Assembly (NCBI RefSeq): GCF_002022505.1
Contig: NZ_CP019781.1
Span: 1 to 64,000, forward strand
Origin: Bartonella sp. WD16.2
Lineage (GTDB): Bacteria; Pseudomonadota; Alphaproteobacteria; Rhizobiales; Rhizobiaceae
DNA: 64,000 nucleotides
Direction of reading: 5' to 3'
A program made the translations under genes and the position numbers. Below, piece by piece: positions 51,504-61,644 of this stretch. The notes under the pieces were generated by a model. The model had not been told where the DNA came from and did not search any database. It saw only the letters and a program-made list of their open reading frames with translations. The stretch's first letter is position 1. The number at the start of each line of letters is the position of its first letter.

Positions 51504-52645
51504 TGGAAAAAATAAAATATGATCAATTCTGTGACTCCAAGTTACAAAAACGATCTTTTCTTTCTCCATTGAATGCGCGTCGTTGGCATAATTTTAAACG
51601 AAATCGTCGTGGTTGGTGGTCATTGTGGCTCTTTTTATTTTTATGTTTTTGTTCTTTTTCAGCAGAATTTATTGCCAATGATCGCCCTATTATTGCTTCT
51701 TATAAGGGAGAGTTACTTTTTCCTATTTTTTTTGATTATTCCGATGAAAAGTTTGGTGGGAACTTAGCTGTAGCGGACTTTCGAGATTCTTTAATTCAAA
51801 ATGAAATCACAAAACATGGTTGGGCAGTGTGGCCGCTAGTTCGTTATTCCTATAATACAGTAATGGGTAATAAAACTGTAGCATTATCACCTCCTTTTTG
51901 GCTTCAAAGTAAAGAAGAGCGTTGTATCAATTATACACGAGGAAGCGCTGATCCAGAATGCACGATAAGTCGATGGAATTGGCTTGGGACAGATGATCTG
52001 ACACGTGATGTTTTTGCACGGGTTTTATATGGCTTTCGATTATCGATAATTTTTAGTATTCTTTTGACAGCTATTTCAACTATTATTGGTGTTATAGCAG
52101 GGGCAGTTCAGGGGTATTTTGGTGGTTGGGTTGATTTAATTTTTCAACGTTTGATTGAAATATGGTCTTCTGTACCATCGCTTTATTTAATTATTATTAT
52201 GGCTGCTGTTTTGGCGCAGGGTTTTTGGGTATTATTAGGGGTTATGCTTCTTTTTCAGTGGGTGGCGTTGGTCGGTGTTGTGCGTGCAGAATTTTTACGT
52301 GCGCGCAATTTTACCTACATTACTGCTGCACGCGCTTTAGGGGTACCTAATCGCATTATTATAATACGTCATTTACTACCAAATGCTATGGTTGCTTCCT
52401 TAACTTATATGCCATTTTTATTAACATCAGGTATTTCTTTACTGACATCACTTGACTATTTAGGGTTTGGTCTTCCGCCTGGTTATCCTTCTTTGGGTGA
52501 GGTAATGCGGCAGGCTACTTCTAACTTAAACGCTCCTTGGATTGGCATTACAGGTTTTGTTGTTATTGCTACTTTGTTGGCTTTGTTGGCTTTTATTGGT
52601 GAGGCAGTGCGGGATGCTTTTGATCCACGAAAGACACTACAATGA
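51503..52645 (+). CDS. yejE: Peptide ABC transporter permease YejE
   Basis: YejE is the second permease. The 380-residue protein has a first span at about 38-55, a long periplasmic part (WNWLGTDDLTRDVFARVLYGFR) and five more spans with EAA loop ARNFTYITAARALGVPNRIIIIRHLLPNA. It begins on the last base of yejB and overlaps the yejF start in an ATGA, so yejBEF are translated as a unit. Confidence 0.94.
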   Translation: MEKIKYDQFCDSKLQKRSFLSPLNARRWHNFKRNRRGWWSLWLFLFLCFCSFSAEFIANDRPIIASYKGELLFPIFFDYSDEKFGGNLAVADFRDSLIQNEITKHGWAVWPLVRYSYNTVMGNKTVALSPPFWLQSKEERCINYTRGSADPECTISRWNWLGTDDLTRDVFARVLYGFRLSIIFSILLTAISTIIGVIAGAVQGYFGGWVDLIFQRLIEIWSSVPSLYLIIIMAAVLAQGFWVLLGVMLLFQWVALVGVVRAEFLRARNFTYITAARALGVPNRIIIIRHLLPNAMVASLTYMPFLLTSGISLLTSLDYLGFGLPPGYPSLGEVMRQATSNLNAPWIGITGFVVIATLLALLAFIGEAVRDAFDPRKTLQ

Positions 52646-54250
52646 CAAAGATGCTTTCAGTACGTAATTTGTCTGTCGCATTTTGCCAAATGGAAGAAAA
52701 AAATGTGTTGTTGACCAAATTTCTTTCGATATTGGAAAGGGAGAGATAGTTGCTCTAGTAGGGGAGTCTGGTTCTGGAAAGTCGGTAACAGCACTGTCTA
52801 TTTTGCAACTTTTACCTTTTGTAAAAACACTTTATCAATCAGGCGAAGTTCTTTTTAATAACCAAGATTTAATGAAGCAAAAAGAAGAAGATTTGCGTAA
52901 AGTTCGTGGCAAAGATATTGCTATGATTTTTCAGGAACCAATGATTTCTCTTAATCCTTTGCATACTGTGGAACAGCAAATAGGTGAAGTTCTTAAAATA
53001 CATTCAAACATATCTGGTAAATTATTACGCACACGTATTATTGATTTGTTGACTCAAATGGGAATTGATGAACCGGAAAAACGTTTGGGCTCTTTCCCAC
53101 ATCAATTATCGGGTGGTCAACGGCAGCGCGTGATGATTGCAATGGCGCTTGCAAATAAGCCACAATTATTGATTGCCGATGAACCAACAACTGCACTTGA
53201 TGTGACAGTTCAAGCGCAAATTCTTGAGCTCCTAGTGCAGTTTAAAAAAAGCTGTAATATGTCAATGCTTTTAATTACCCACGATTTGGCTATTGTGCGT
53301 CGTGTTGCAGAGCGCGTTTATGTTATGAAAGAGGGAAAAATTATTGAAAATGGTGCCACGAATGAAATTTTTAACAATCCCCAACATTCCTATACAAAGA
53401 AATTATTAGCGGCAGAGTTTCAAGGTTATCCCCTACAGGCTAATGATAATGCGCCCGTTTTGATGCAAGGTAAGAAAATACATGTTTGGTTTCCAATTAA
53501 AAAAGGTTTATTGCGGCGAACAGTTGATTATGTAAAAGCTGTTCAAGATGTTGATATTACAATTCGTACCGGTCAGACACTTGGTGTGGTTGGTGAATCA
53601 GGTTCAGGAAAAACAACATTGGGGCTTGCACTGACACGAATGATTTCTTCCAAAGGTCAGATTTACTTTGATGGTGTTGATATTGGCAATTTTACTTTCA
53701 ATCAGATGCGTTCTTTACGCCGCCATATTCAAATTGTTTTTCAAGATCCTTTTGGTTCGCTTTCACCACGTATGTCTGTGAGTGAAATTATCACTGAAGG
53801 GTTATCGATTCATGAACCATATCTTTCTGATTGTGAACGCAATGATCGCGTAATTGAAGCATTGCATGAGGTTGATCTTGATCCTTCTGTGCGTCATCGT
53901 TATCCCCATGAGTTTTCCGGTGGACAAAGACAGCGAATTGCTTTTGCACGTGCAATTATTCTTAAGCCTCGCTTTATTATGCTTGATGAACCAACATCTG
54001 CTCTTGATATGAGTATGCAAGCACAAATTGTTGATCTTTTACATCGTTTACAAAAAAATATCATTTAGGTTATTTATTCATTAGTCATGATTTAAAAGTC
54101 GTTAAAGCGCTTGCTCATGAAGTACTCGTAATGCATAAAGGGAAAGTAGTTGAATATGATTGTGCTGACCGTATTTTTTCTTGTCCCCAAAATTCTTATA
54201 CGCAAACTTTAATGGCTGCAGCATTTGCATTAGAATCTGGCCGTTTATAA
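52642..54250 (+). pseudogene. yejF: Peptide ABC transporter ATP-binding protein YejF, two apparent frameshifts
   Basis: YejF is a fused double ATPase driving the Yej importer. The ATG at 52642 overlaps yejE and reads MTKMLSVRNLSVAF, then shifts at the T4 run 52681-52684 (T5 needed) into LPNGRKKCVVDQISF. Domain 1 has Walker A GESGSGKS and signature LSGGQRQRV; domain 2 has GESGSGKTT and FSGGQRQRIAF. The frame breaks again at the A7 run 54052-54058 (A8 needed), after which YHLGYLFISHDLKVVKALAHEV continues to the stop at 54250. With two bases added it is 536 residues (E. coli 529). The last 55 bases overlap the convergent moeB-like gene. Confidence 0.85.
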
Positions 54251-54984
54251 ATAATCACATCAAATTGTGCTGACAATCCATTATAGAGAAGGATTTTTCC
54301 GACTAAAGGTTCACCAATATTTGTGATTAGTTTAATAGCTTCCATTGCTTGTAATGTCCCGATAACTCCAGGTAAAGCACTGATAATTCCGACTTCAGAA
54401 CATGTAGGTATGACGCCAGTTGCAGGTGGGTTAGGAAACAAATCGCGATAGTGGGGATTGTTGTCTTTATAAGGCATCAATACTGTCAGTGAGCCATTAA
54501 ATCGGTTTATAGCGCCACTTATTAAAGGTTTAGCACATTGAGCAGCGTGGTCAGCAAGTAAATAACGTGTTGCAAAATTATCGCTTCCATCGATAATAAT
54601 ATGGTAAGCATTGAGTAGTTTATCCACATTACTTTCATCTAAATGTAGACTATGTTTTTCAACTATAACATGAGGGTTTATCGCTTTTATAGTGGCTTCA
54701 GCGCTAATGGTTTTGCATTGATTAATTGTATTTGTGTTATGAATGATTTGGCGTTGTAAATTGGAAAGTGAAACAATATCATCATCAACAATTCCAAGCG
54801 TTCCAACACCTGCTGCAGCAAGATAAGTAAGAACAGGGGAGCCAAGACCACCTGCACCTATGACAAGAACACGAGCAGTTTTAAGCTTTTGCTGTCCCGC
54901 ACCACCAATTTCGGGTAAAACAATATGACGTGCGTAACGTTCGATTTCTTCTTTGCTTAACTTTTTATCACCTTCTTGTCTCAT
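54196..54984 (-). CDS. ThiF/MoeB/HesA family adenylyltransferase
   Basis: This E1-like enzyme adenylates the C-terminal glycine of ThiS or MoaD-type carriers in thiamine or molybdopterin sulfur transfer. The 262-residue protein has the nucleotide loop VLVIGAGGLGSPVLTYLAAAGVG, SLSNLQRQIIHNT and IDGSDNFATRYL. The zinc CxxC pairs of E. coli MoeB are missing: HYRDLFP stands where CYRCLFP-type sequence is usual, and no CxxC is near the C-terminus. MoeB and ThiF cannot be told apart here. Its 3' end overlaps yejF. Confidence 0.88.
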   Translation of the reverse strand: MRQEGDKKLSKEEIERYARHIVLPEIGGAGQQKLKTARVLVIGAGGLGSPVLTYLAAAGVGTLGIVDDDIVSLSNLQRQIIHNTNTINQCKTISAEATIKAINPHVIVEKHSLHLDESNVDKLLNAYHIIIDGSDNFATRYLLADHAAQCAKPLISGAINRFNGSLTVLMPYKDNNPHYRDLFPNPPATGVIPTCSEVGIISALPGVIGTLQAMEAIKLITNIGEPLVGKILLYNGLSAQFDVIIYKRPDSNANAAAIKVCV

Positions 54985-55071
54985 AGATTTTCTCTTGTCA
55001 TAGTTTTTTTATGATTTAATAAATTTATGGCTCATTAACCAGTCTGTTTTTAGTGATAGGAGGTTTTATTT

Positions 55072-56010
55072 ATGAAAATTGCTATTCAGATGGATCATAT
55101 TTCAACGCTCCAAATTCAAGGAGATACTACATTTGCGCTTGCTTTAGCAGCGCAAGAACGTGGACACTCTCTTTTTCATTATACACCCGATTGTTTATCT
55201 ATGCGTGGTGATTGCGTGATTGCACGGTTAGAGCCATTAATCGTATATGACGAAGAGGGGAGTCATTATAAATTGGGAGAGTCTGCGTATACGCCGTTGA
55301 TGGATATGGATGTAGTTCTTTTACGTCAAGATCCACCTTTTGATATGCATTATATCACCACAACTTATTTGTTAGAGCGCATTCACCCTAAAACGCTTGT
55401 CGTAAATGATCCAACATGGGTACGTAATAGTCCAGAAAAGATTTTTGTCACTGAATTTTCTGATTTGATGCCAGAAACATTAATTACAAAAGACATTGAA
55501 GAGATAAAAACATTTAGAAATAAGATTGGTGACGTTATTATTAAACCACTCTATGGCAGTGGGGGCGCGGGTGTTTTTCATTTGAAACAGGATGATCGCA
55601 ATCTAACATCACTTGTGGAAATGTTTAAACACAATTATCGTGAACCTTTTATTATTCAGCGTTATTTGGATATCGTTCGAAAAGGGGATAAGCGGGTTAT
55701 TTTGCTTGATGGTACACCTGTGGGGGCAATTAATCGTATTCCCGCGGAAATGGACGCTCGTTCTAATATGCATGTTGGAGGTCGAGCAGAAAGTATTGGT
55801 TTGACTGAACGTGATTATGAGATTTGCGCATGCATTGGTTCTACTTTGCAAAAACGAGGTTTTCTTTTTGTGGGAATTGATATAATTGGAGACTATATAA
55901 CAGAGATCAATGTTACATCTCCCACTGGAATTCGGGAAATTAAACGCTTTGGTGGTGCGGATATCGCTTCTCTTTTTTGGGACATTATTGAACGTAAGCG
56001 TTCAAGTTAA
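55072..56010 (+). CDS. gshB: Glutathione synthetase
   Basis: GshB joins gamma-glutamylcysteine and glycine with ATP. The 312-residue ATP-grasp protein starts [10 protein letters not shown] and has [37 protein letters not shown] and [21 protein letters not shown]. Length matches E. coli (316). A GGAGG-like ribosome-binding site (ATAGGAGGTT) precedes the ATG. gshA is not in the window. Confidence 0.96.
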   Translation: MKIAIQMDHISTLQIQGDTTFALALAAQERGHSLFHYTPDCLSMRGDCVIARLEPLIVYDEEGSHYKLGESAYTPLMDMDVVLLRQDPPFDMHYITTTYLLERIHPKTLVVNDPTWVRNSPEKIFVTEFSDLMPETLITKDIEEIKTFRNKIGDVIIKPLYGSGGAGVFHLKQDDRNLTSLVEMFKHNYREPFIIQRYLDIVRKGDKRVILLDGTPVGAINRIPAEMDARSNMHVGGRAESIGLTERDYEICACIGSTLQKRGFLFVGIDIIGDYITEINVTSPTGIREIKRFGGADIASLFWDIIERKRSS

Positions 56011-56088
56011 TTTATTTAACAAGATTGCTAAATTTATTTTGTGATTCTGCAAATGTAAACTAGAATTCGGATTGTAGGGAGTGTATGA

Positions 56089-57135
56089 ATGAGTAAGTTG
56101 TTATCAGTTGGAGTGGGACTGATGTGCATTACTGCATTGCTAGTTGATATTGGTAATGCTCGTGATCAAATTAAGATTACGGGTTCATCAACAGTTTTAC
56201 CTTATGAAAAAATCGTTTCTGAGGTATTTGGAGAAATTTATCCTAATTTTAAAATTCCCGTTATCGAGTCTGGTGGTTCAGGTGCTGGTATTAAAGAGTT
56301 TTGCCGTGGTATTGGAGATAAGGCGATCGATATTGTTAATACTTCACGGCCAATGAAATCAAGTGAATTACAGTCCTGTTTTGATGCTGGTGTGAAAGAT
56401 GTTGAGGAAATGCGCATTGGGTATGATGGCATTGTTTTTGCAACAAATATCAGTGGACCTGACTGGGAATTACACTCTGTAGATGTATATAGGGCATTAG
56501 CTGCTCAAGTTGTGGTTGATGGGAAATTACAATTAAATAAAGTTACAAAGTGGAATACAGTCAATAGCACTCTTCCTGATTGGGCAATTACAGTTTATAT
56601 TCCTGGTGAAAAACATGGAACACGTGAAGTTTTTGAAGAAAAATTATTAGCCGCAGGCTGTAAGGCTAGTGGGGCAGTTGAAGCAATGGAAGCTTTGGGA
56701 ATGAATGAGAAGGAGATTAATGCTGCTTGTATTGCTGTACGTAAGGATGGGAAGGCCATTGATATTGATGGTGATTATTCTGAAACATTTGCTCACCTTA
56801 TGTCCAATAAAACAGGTGTTGGTGTTTTGAGTTTGTCTTTTTATGAGAATAATGCTGACAAACTTAAGGTTGCGCATATTAATGGTGTTTCTCCAAATAG
56901 TAAAACAATTTCTAATGGTGAATATTCACTTTCGCGTCCACTTTTCTTCTATGTTAAAAAAGCACATTTCAGTATTGTTTCAGGTTTGTGGGAATATGTT
57001 GACTTTTTTCTTTCCGATCAAATGATTGGTCCAGATGGACCATTAGCGGATTATGGTTTAGTTGCTGCTTCTGAAGAAGAACGGCAAATGCAGCGTGCTT
57101 CTTTTTATGCTGGTACAGTGATAACTTTAAAATAA
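56089..57135 (+). CDS. pstS: Phosphate ABC transporter substrate-binding protein
   Basis: PstS is the periplasmic phosphate receptor of the Pst importer. The 348-residue protein has a cleavable signal ending near DIGNA-RDQ (about residue 24) and the phosphate-binding motif ITGSSTVLPYEKIVSE. SGGSGAGIKEFCRGIGDKAIDIVNTSRPM and PGEKHGTREVFEE add further ligands. It leads pstSCAB-phoU. I see no clear Pho box in the 78 bases after gshB. Confidence 0.95.
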   Translation: MSKLLSVGVGLMCITALLVDIGNARDQIKITGSSTVLPYEKIVSEVFGEIYPNFKIPVIESGGSGAGIKEFCRGIGDKAIDIVNTSRPMKSSELQSCFDAGVKDVEEMRIGYDGIVFATNISGPDWELHSVDVYRALAAQVVVDGKLQLNKVTKWNTVNSTLPDWAITVYIPGEKHGTREVFEEKLLAAGCKASGAVEAMEALGMNEKEINAACIAVRKDGKAIDIDGDYSETFAHLMSNKTGVGVLSLSFYENNADKLKVAHINGVSPNSKTISNGEYSLSRPLFFYVKKAHFSIVSGLWEYVDFFLSDQMIGPDGPLADYGLVAASEEERQMQRASFYAGTVITLK

Positions 57136-57197
57136 TTTTCTAAAATAATGATATAGGATTCTTCTGTGCTGCTTTTTTATAAAAATTGAAAGACAAG

Positions 57198-58655
57198 ATG
57201 CTCATTTCTTTTGTTATTTTTCTCTTATTGATTTTTGGTTTTGTCGGCTTTTGTATTTCTTATGTGCGAGCTCGTTTTCTTGAATGTATGAGATTCAAGA
57301 TGCACTCTCGCCCGTATTATTACGGTTGGTGGACATTGTTGCTGACTGTTATCCCAGCTTTTATTTTTTTAGTTTTTTGGAATGTTGGAAGTGCAGTTTA
57401 TTTGGAATATAGCGCTTCGCAGGCAGTTAAGATGTCTATAATACATGGGATAGGAATAGAAAATCATGACATTATTTTAGAAATAATTCGTGATTTGGTT
57501 AAAATTATTCATCATTTTGAGGGGGATTTGATGACAATTTCTTACGCAGATATACAGGAGCAATTGCCGAAAAAATTTGGTTTGCTTATGGAGGCACCAG
57601 GTTATGCGTTGAAGGTAGCACGATCATGGTATTTTTCTTCTAAGAAACTACAATTTATTGGTTCTGGTTTATGTTTTATAATCGCACTTTGTGGTTTTAT
57701 TTTTGGGATTATACATGTTTCTCCACAACAGCGTGCACGCAATAAGGTTGAGCGTTTTATTATTATTGGGTTAGTTTGTGCATCTGCGATTACAGTTGTA
57801 ACAACGATTGGCATTGTAATTTCCATATTATTCCAAACGGTAAGTTTTTTTCAATCCGTACCATTTCTAAGCTTTTTTTGGGGAACAATTTGGGATCCTC
57901 GTTTTTCAGCCAATGGTTTAGGGGGTGAGATAGGGCAATTTGGTTTCATACCGCTGTTGGCTGGAACGCTTTATATTGGGTTTGTAGCAATGCTTTTTGC
58001 TGTTCCTATTGGGTTGTTTTCTGCTCTTTATATGTCCGAATACGCTTCAAGTCGATTGCGGTCAATTGTAAAGCCATTATTGGAGGTTCTTGCTGGTATA
58101 CCCACTATTGTTTATGGTTTTTTTGCTTTAATGGTTGTTGGACCTTTTTTGCGCGATCTTTCTATTTCTCTTTCTGGTGGGGCTGGTTTTATTATGGCTC
58201 ATAGCGTTTTGACTGCTGGTTTGGTTATGGGAATTATGTTGATTCCTTTTGTTTCATCTTTGTCAGATGATATTATTACTGCTGTTCCTCGTTCTTTGCG
58301 CGAAGGTTCTTATGGTTTGGGAGCAACGCAATCTGAGACCATTAAAAAAGTCATCATACCAGCGGCACTTCCTGGGATTGTGGGGGCACTTGTATTAACA
58401 GCGTCCAGGGCAATTGGGGAGACAATGATTGTTGTGTTAGCAGCAGGCGTTGCAGCTAATTTGACTTTTAGTCCATTTGAGGCAATGACTACGATAACGG
58501 TTAAAATTGTTAATCAATTAACGGGTGATTTTGAGTTTAACTCACCGCAAACTCTTGTAGCTTTTGCTTTGGGAATGACTCTTTTTATTTTGACTCTTTT
58601 GATGAATATTTTTGCTCTTTATATAGTGCGTAAATATCGGGAGCGATATGAATGA
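57198..58655 (+). CDS. pstC: Phosphate ABC transporter permease PstC
   Basis: PstC is one of the two Pst permeases. The protein is long (485 residues from ATG 57198) because of an N-terminal extension with extra spans before the transport domain, a form seen in rhizobia. The core runs from about residue 250 and contains the permease loop VPRSLREGSYGLGATQSETIKKV. An in-frame TTG 12 bases upstream is an alternative start. It overlaps pstA by four bases (ATGA). Confidence 0.94.
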   Translation: MLISFVIFLLLIFGFVGFCISYVRARFLECMRFKMHSRPYYYGWWTLLLTVIPAFIFLVFWNVGSAVYLEYSASQAVKMSIIHGIGIENHDIILEIIRDLVKIIHHFEGDLMTISYADIQEQLPKKFGLLMEAPGYALKVARSWYFSSKKLQFIGSGLCFIIALCGFIFGIIHVSPQQRARNKVERFIIIGLVCASAITVVTTIGIVISILFQTVSFFQSVPFLSFFWGTIWDPRFSANGLGGEIGQFGFIPLLAGTLYIGFVAMLFAVPIGLFSALYMSEYASSRLRSIVKPLLEVLAGIPTIVYGFFALMVVGPFLRDLSISLSGGAGFIMAHSVLTAGLVMGIMLIPFVSSLSDDIITAVPRSLREGSYGLGATQSETIKKVIIPAALPGIVGALVLTASRAIGETMIVVLAAGVAANLTFSPFEAMTTITVKIVNQLTGDFEFNSPQTLVAFALGMTLFILTLLMNIFALYIVRKYRERYE

Positions 58656-59944
58656 ATGGAGATTTTGTCTCATATCGTCGTAATATTGGTTTGAGGCGTC
58701 GTTATTGGGCTGAACGTCGTTTTCGTGCTTATGGCCTTGTTGCTATTTTTATTAGTTTATTTTTTTTAGTTATTCTTTTATGGTCTATTCTCAGTCAAGG
58801 CTATACAGCCTTTTTTCATAGTGAAATGATATTATCAATTTATTTGGATGAAAAGGTGATTGATCCGAATGGTAAGCGTGAAACTAATCCAAAGGTATTA
58901 ATAACTGCAAATTATCCACTTCTTGTACGTAATGCTTTGGCTACAAAGCTTGGAGTGGATTACAATGATCGGGCAGCTATGCGCGATATTAACCGTATGT
59001 TTTCGGGTAATGTTCGTGTGCAGTTACGTGATATGGTAGTAAAAAATCCAAACTTGATTGGTACAACGCAGAAAATTAAAATTTTAGCGGCAGCAGATGT
59101 TGATTTAGTTTGTAAAGGACAGATTAATTTGCAAGTAGTAGAAGAAAAGCGCAAAGTTTCTAATCGACAGGTAGAATGGATTAGACGTTTAATTGATGAC
59201 AATGTACTTTATAAAACATTTAATCGCGGTTTTTTTACATTTGGTGCTTCAAGCCGTCCTGAAACTTCAGGATTAGGTGTTGCAATAGTTGGCTCTTTTT
59301 ATATGATGTTTATTGTTTTAGCAGTTGCGTTGCCTATAGGGGTAGCAACGGCTCTTTATCTTGAAGAATATGCATGCAAAAATACGTTTACAGATTTTAT
59401 AGAGATTAATATCAATAACCTTGCTGCTATTCCTTCGATTATTTTTGGTCTTTTAGGGCTTTCTGTTTTTATTAATTTTTTAGGAATGCCACGTTCTGCG
59501 TCTTTTGTTGGTGGGCTTGTTTTAACTCTTATGACATTACCAACGATTATTATCGCTACACGCTCTGCTTTGCGAGCTGTTCCACTGTCTATTCGTACAG
59601 CAGCTTTAGGATTAGGTGCATCAAAGACGCAAATGGTTTTTCATCATGTTGTTCCTTTAGCAGTTCCCGGTATTCTGACTGGCACGATTATTGGTTTGGC
59701 GCAAGCATTGGGTGAAACTGCTCCTTTACTTTTGATTGGAATGGTTGCTTTTGTTGCGAATATTCCTACTACACCAATGGATCCAGCAACTGCTTTGCCT
59801 GTGCAAATTTTTATGTGGGCGGGTGAAGCAGAACGTGCTTTTGTTGAAAAAACGTCAGGTGCCATTATTGTATTGATGGTTTTTCTTGCTGTCATGAATA
59901 TTTCAGCTGTTCTTTTGCGTCGACGATTTGAACGACGTTTGTAA
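58652..59944 (+). CDS. pstA: Phosphate ABC transporter permease PstA
   Basis: PstA is the second Pst permease. The 430-residue protein has a first span at about 27-50, a soluble DUF3333-like region up to about 200, and a permease domain with VPLSIRTAALGLGASKTQMVFHHVVP. The DUF3333 region is typical of alphaproteobacterial PstA. It begins in an ATGA overlap with pstC and is followed 41 bases later by pstB. Confidence 0.95.
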   Translation: MNGDFVSYRRNIGLRRRYWAERRFRAYGLVAIFISLFFLVILLWSILSQGYTAFFHSEMILSIYLDEKVIDPNGKRETNPKVLITANYPLLVRNALATKLGVDYNDRAAMRDINRMFSGNVRVQLRDMVVKNPNLIGTTQKIKILAAADVDLVCKGQINLQVVEEKRKVSNRQVEWIRRLIDDNVLYKTFNRGFFTFGASSRPETSGLGVAIVGSFYMMFIVLAVALPIGVATALYLEEYACKNTFTDFIEININNLAAIPSIIFGLLGLSVFINFLGMPRSASFVGGLVLTLMTLPTIIIATRSALRAVPLSIRTAALGLGASKTQMVFHHVVPLAVPGILTGTIIGLAQALGETAPLLLIGMVAFVANIPTTPMDPATALPVQIFMWAGEAERAFVEKTSGAIIVLMVFLAVMNISAVLLRRRFERRL

Positions 59945-59985
59945 CTTCAGTAAAATATGTACGTTAAGATAAGGTTAGGTCTACA

Positions 59986-60744
59986 ATGAAGGTCAAAATG
60001 CGGGGTCAAAATGTTAAGGTTTTTTATGGAGATAAAGAAGCACTCCATGGTATTACTCTTGATATCCCTAAGCATCAAGTTACTGCGTTAATCGGCCCTT
60101 CAGGCTGTGGAAAGTCAACTTTTTTACGTTGTTTTAATCGTATGAATGATACGATTGAAGGTGCTAGAGTAACAGGTTTGATTACCTTAGATGAAGAAGA
60201 TATTTATGATTCGCGGATTGATGTTGTCGAATTACGAGCACGTGTGGGGATGGTTTTTCAAAAGCCTAATCCTTTTCCGAAATCTATTTTTGACAATATT
60301 GCTTATGGGCCACGTATTCATGGTTTAGTAAAATCACGTACTGAATTGCATGATGTGGTTGAAAAAAGTTTGATGCAAGCAGGATTATTCGACGAAGTTA
60401 AAGATCGTCTCCATGGGCCAGGAACAAGTTTATCAGGAGGACAGCAACAACGTTTGTGTATTGCGCGTGCTATTGCTGTGAATCCTGAAGTTATCTTAAT
60501 GGATGAACCATGTTCAGCTCTTGATCCGATTGCGACGGCACGTATTGAAGAACTTATCGATTCGTTACGACAAAATTACACAATCGTCATTGTAACACAT
60601 TCAATGCAACAAGCTGCACGTGTTTCTCAATACACGGCCATGTTTCATTTGGGGCATTTAGTGGAAGTTGATGAAACTGAAGTGATATTTACTTCGCCAA
60701 AGGAACAACGTACGCAAGACTATATTACAGGGCGTTTTGGGTAA
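59986..60744 (+). CDS. pstB: Phosphate ABC transporter ATP-binding protein PstB
   Basis: PstB powers phosphate import. The 252-residue ATPase has Walker [10 protein letters not shown], the Pst-specific [10 protein letters not shown], signature [14 protein letters not shown] and Walker [14 protein letters not shown]. It ends YITGRFG, as PstB proteins do. It precedes phoU by 20 bases. Confidence 0.97.
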   Translation: MKVKMRGQNVKVFYGDKEALHGITLDIPKHQVTALIGPSGCGKSTFLRCFNRMNDTIEGARVTGLITLDEEDIYDSRIDVVELRARVGMVFQKPNPFPKSIFDNIAYGPRIHGLVKSRTELHDVVEKSLMQAGLFDEVKDRLHGPGTSLSGGQQQRLCIARAIAVNPEVILMDEPCSALDPIATARIEELIDSLRQNYTIVIVTHSMQQAARVSQYTAMFHLGHLVEVDETEVIFTSPKEQRTQDYITGRFG

Positions 60745-60764
60745 GTTAATTTAGGAGTATAAAG

Positions 60765-61487
60765 ATGCCTATAAACCATACTGTCCGTTCTTATGATGCA
60801 GAGTTAAAATATTTGGCGGAAAAGATTGTGGAAATGGGTGGTTACGCAGAAAGAATGATTGAGCGTTCTATAGCATCAATTGTTCGTAATGATTTTCAGC
60901 TTGCTACTACGGTTATTGCTGATGATTTATTTTTGGATGAAGCAGAACGCGACATTGATGAAAAAGCGATTACTATTATTTGTAAACGCCAACCGATGGC
61001 TGTTGATTTGCGTGAAATTGTTGGTGCTATTCGCATTTCTTCTGATCTTGAGCGAATTGGGGATATGGCAAAAAACATTGCTAAACGGGCAGCTGCTATT
61101 TCAGAAATACGCCAACCTGAAGCTTTTTACTGTAAACTTGAAACGATTACAATTTTGGCACTCAATCAGTTAAAGGAAGTGCTGGACGCTTATACCAAAC
61201 GCTTGTTAGATCGTATTGATGTGGTACGCGAGCGTGATAATGAAATTGATGCTTTGTATACTTCTCTTTTTCGTGAGCTTTTGAATTATATGACAGAAGA
61301 TATACAGAATGTTGCAGTTTGTACGCATTTGCTTTTTTGTGTAAAGAGTATTGAACGGATTGGTGATCATGTCACCAATATTGCTGAAACGCTGCATTAT
61401 ATTATAACGGGCCAGCATATGTCTTTTGATCGTCCTCGTGATGATCTTACGTATACAGTTAGAGTAGGTGATAAGAAAGCAGATTGA
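60765..61487 (+). CDS. phoU: Phosphate signalling/transport accessory protein PhoU
   Basis: PhoU links the Pst transporter to the PhoR sensor and limits phosphate uptake. The 240-residue all-helical protein has two repeats, each with a metal-binding motif: ISSDLERIGDMAKNIAKRA at about 90-108 and VKSIERIGDHVTNIAETL near 193-210. In free-living Rhizobiales phoB usually follows; here the next gene is a cell-wall hydrolase. Confidence 0.95.
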   Translation: MPINHTVRSYDAELKYLAEKIVEMGGYAERMIERSIASIVRNDFQLATTVIADDLFLDEAERDIDEKAITIICKRQPMAVDLREIVGAIRISSDLERIGDMAKNIAKRAAAISEIRQPEAFYCKLETITILALNQLKEVLDAYTKRLLDRIDVVRERDNEIDALYTSLFRELLNYMTEDIQNVAVCTHLLFCVKSIERIGDHVTNIAETLHYIITGQHMSFDRPRDDLTYTVRVGDKKAD

Positions 61488-61644
61488 AGTTTTGAATCAT
61501 ATTTGCAAAGTGTGATATTTAATGGATGATCTAACCTTAGATATGTAAATCGAGCAGGTACATTGAATGATAATTAAAAGAAGAAGATGTACTTTAAATT
61601 AAGCTTTTCTTATTGTTTTTTCGTGTAAATTTCTTTTAGTCCTT

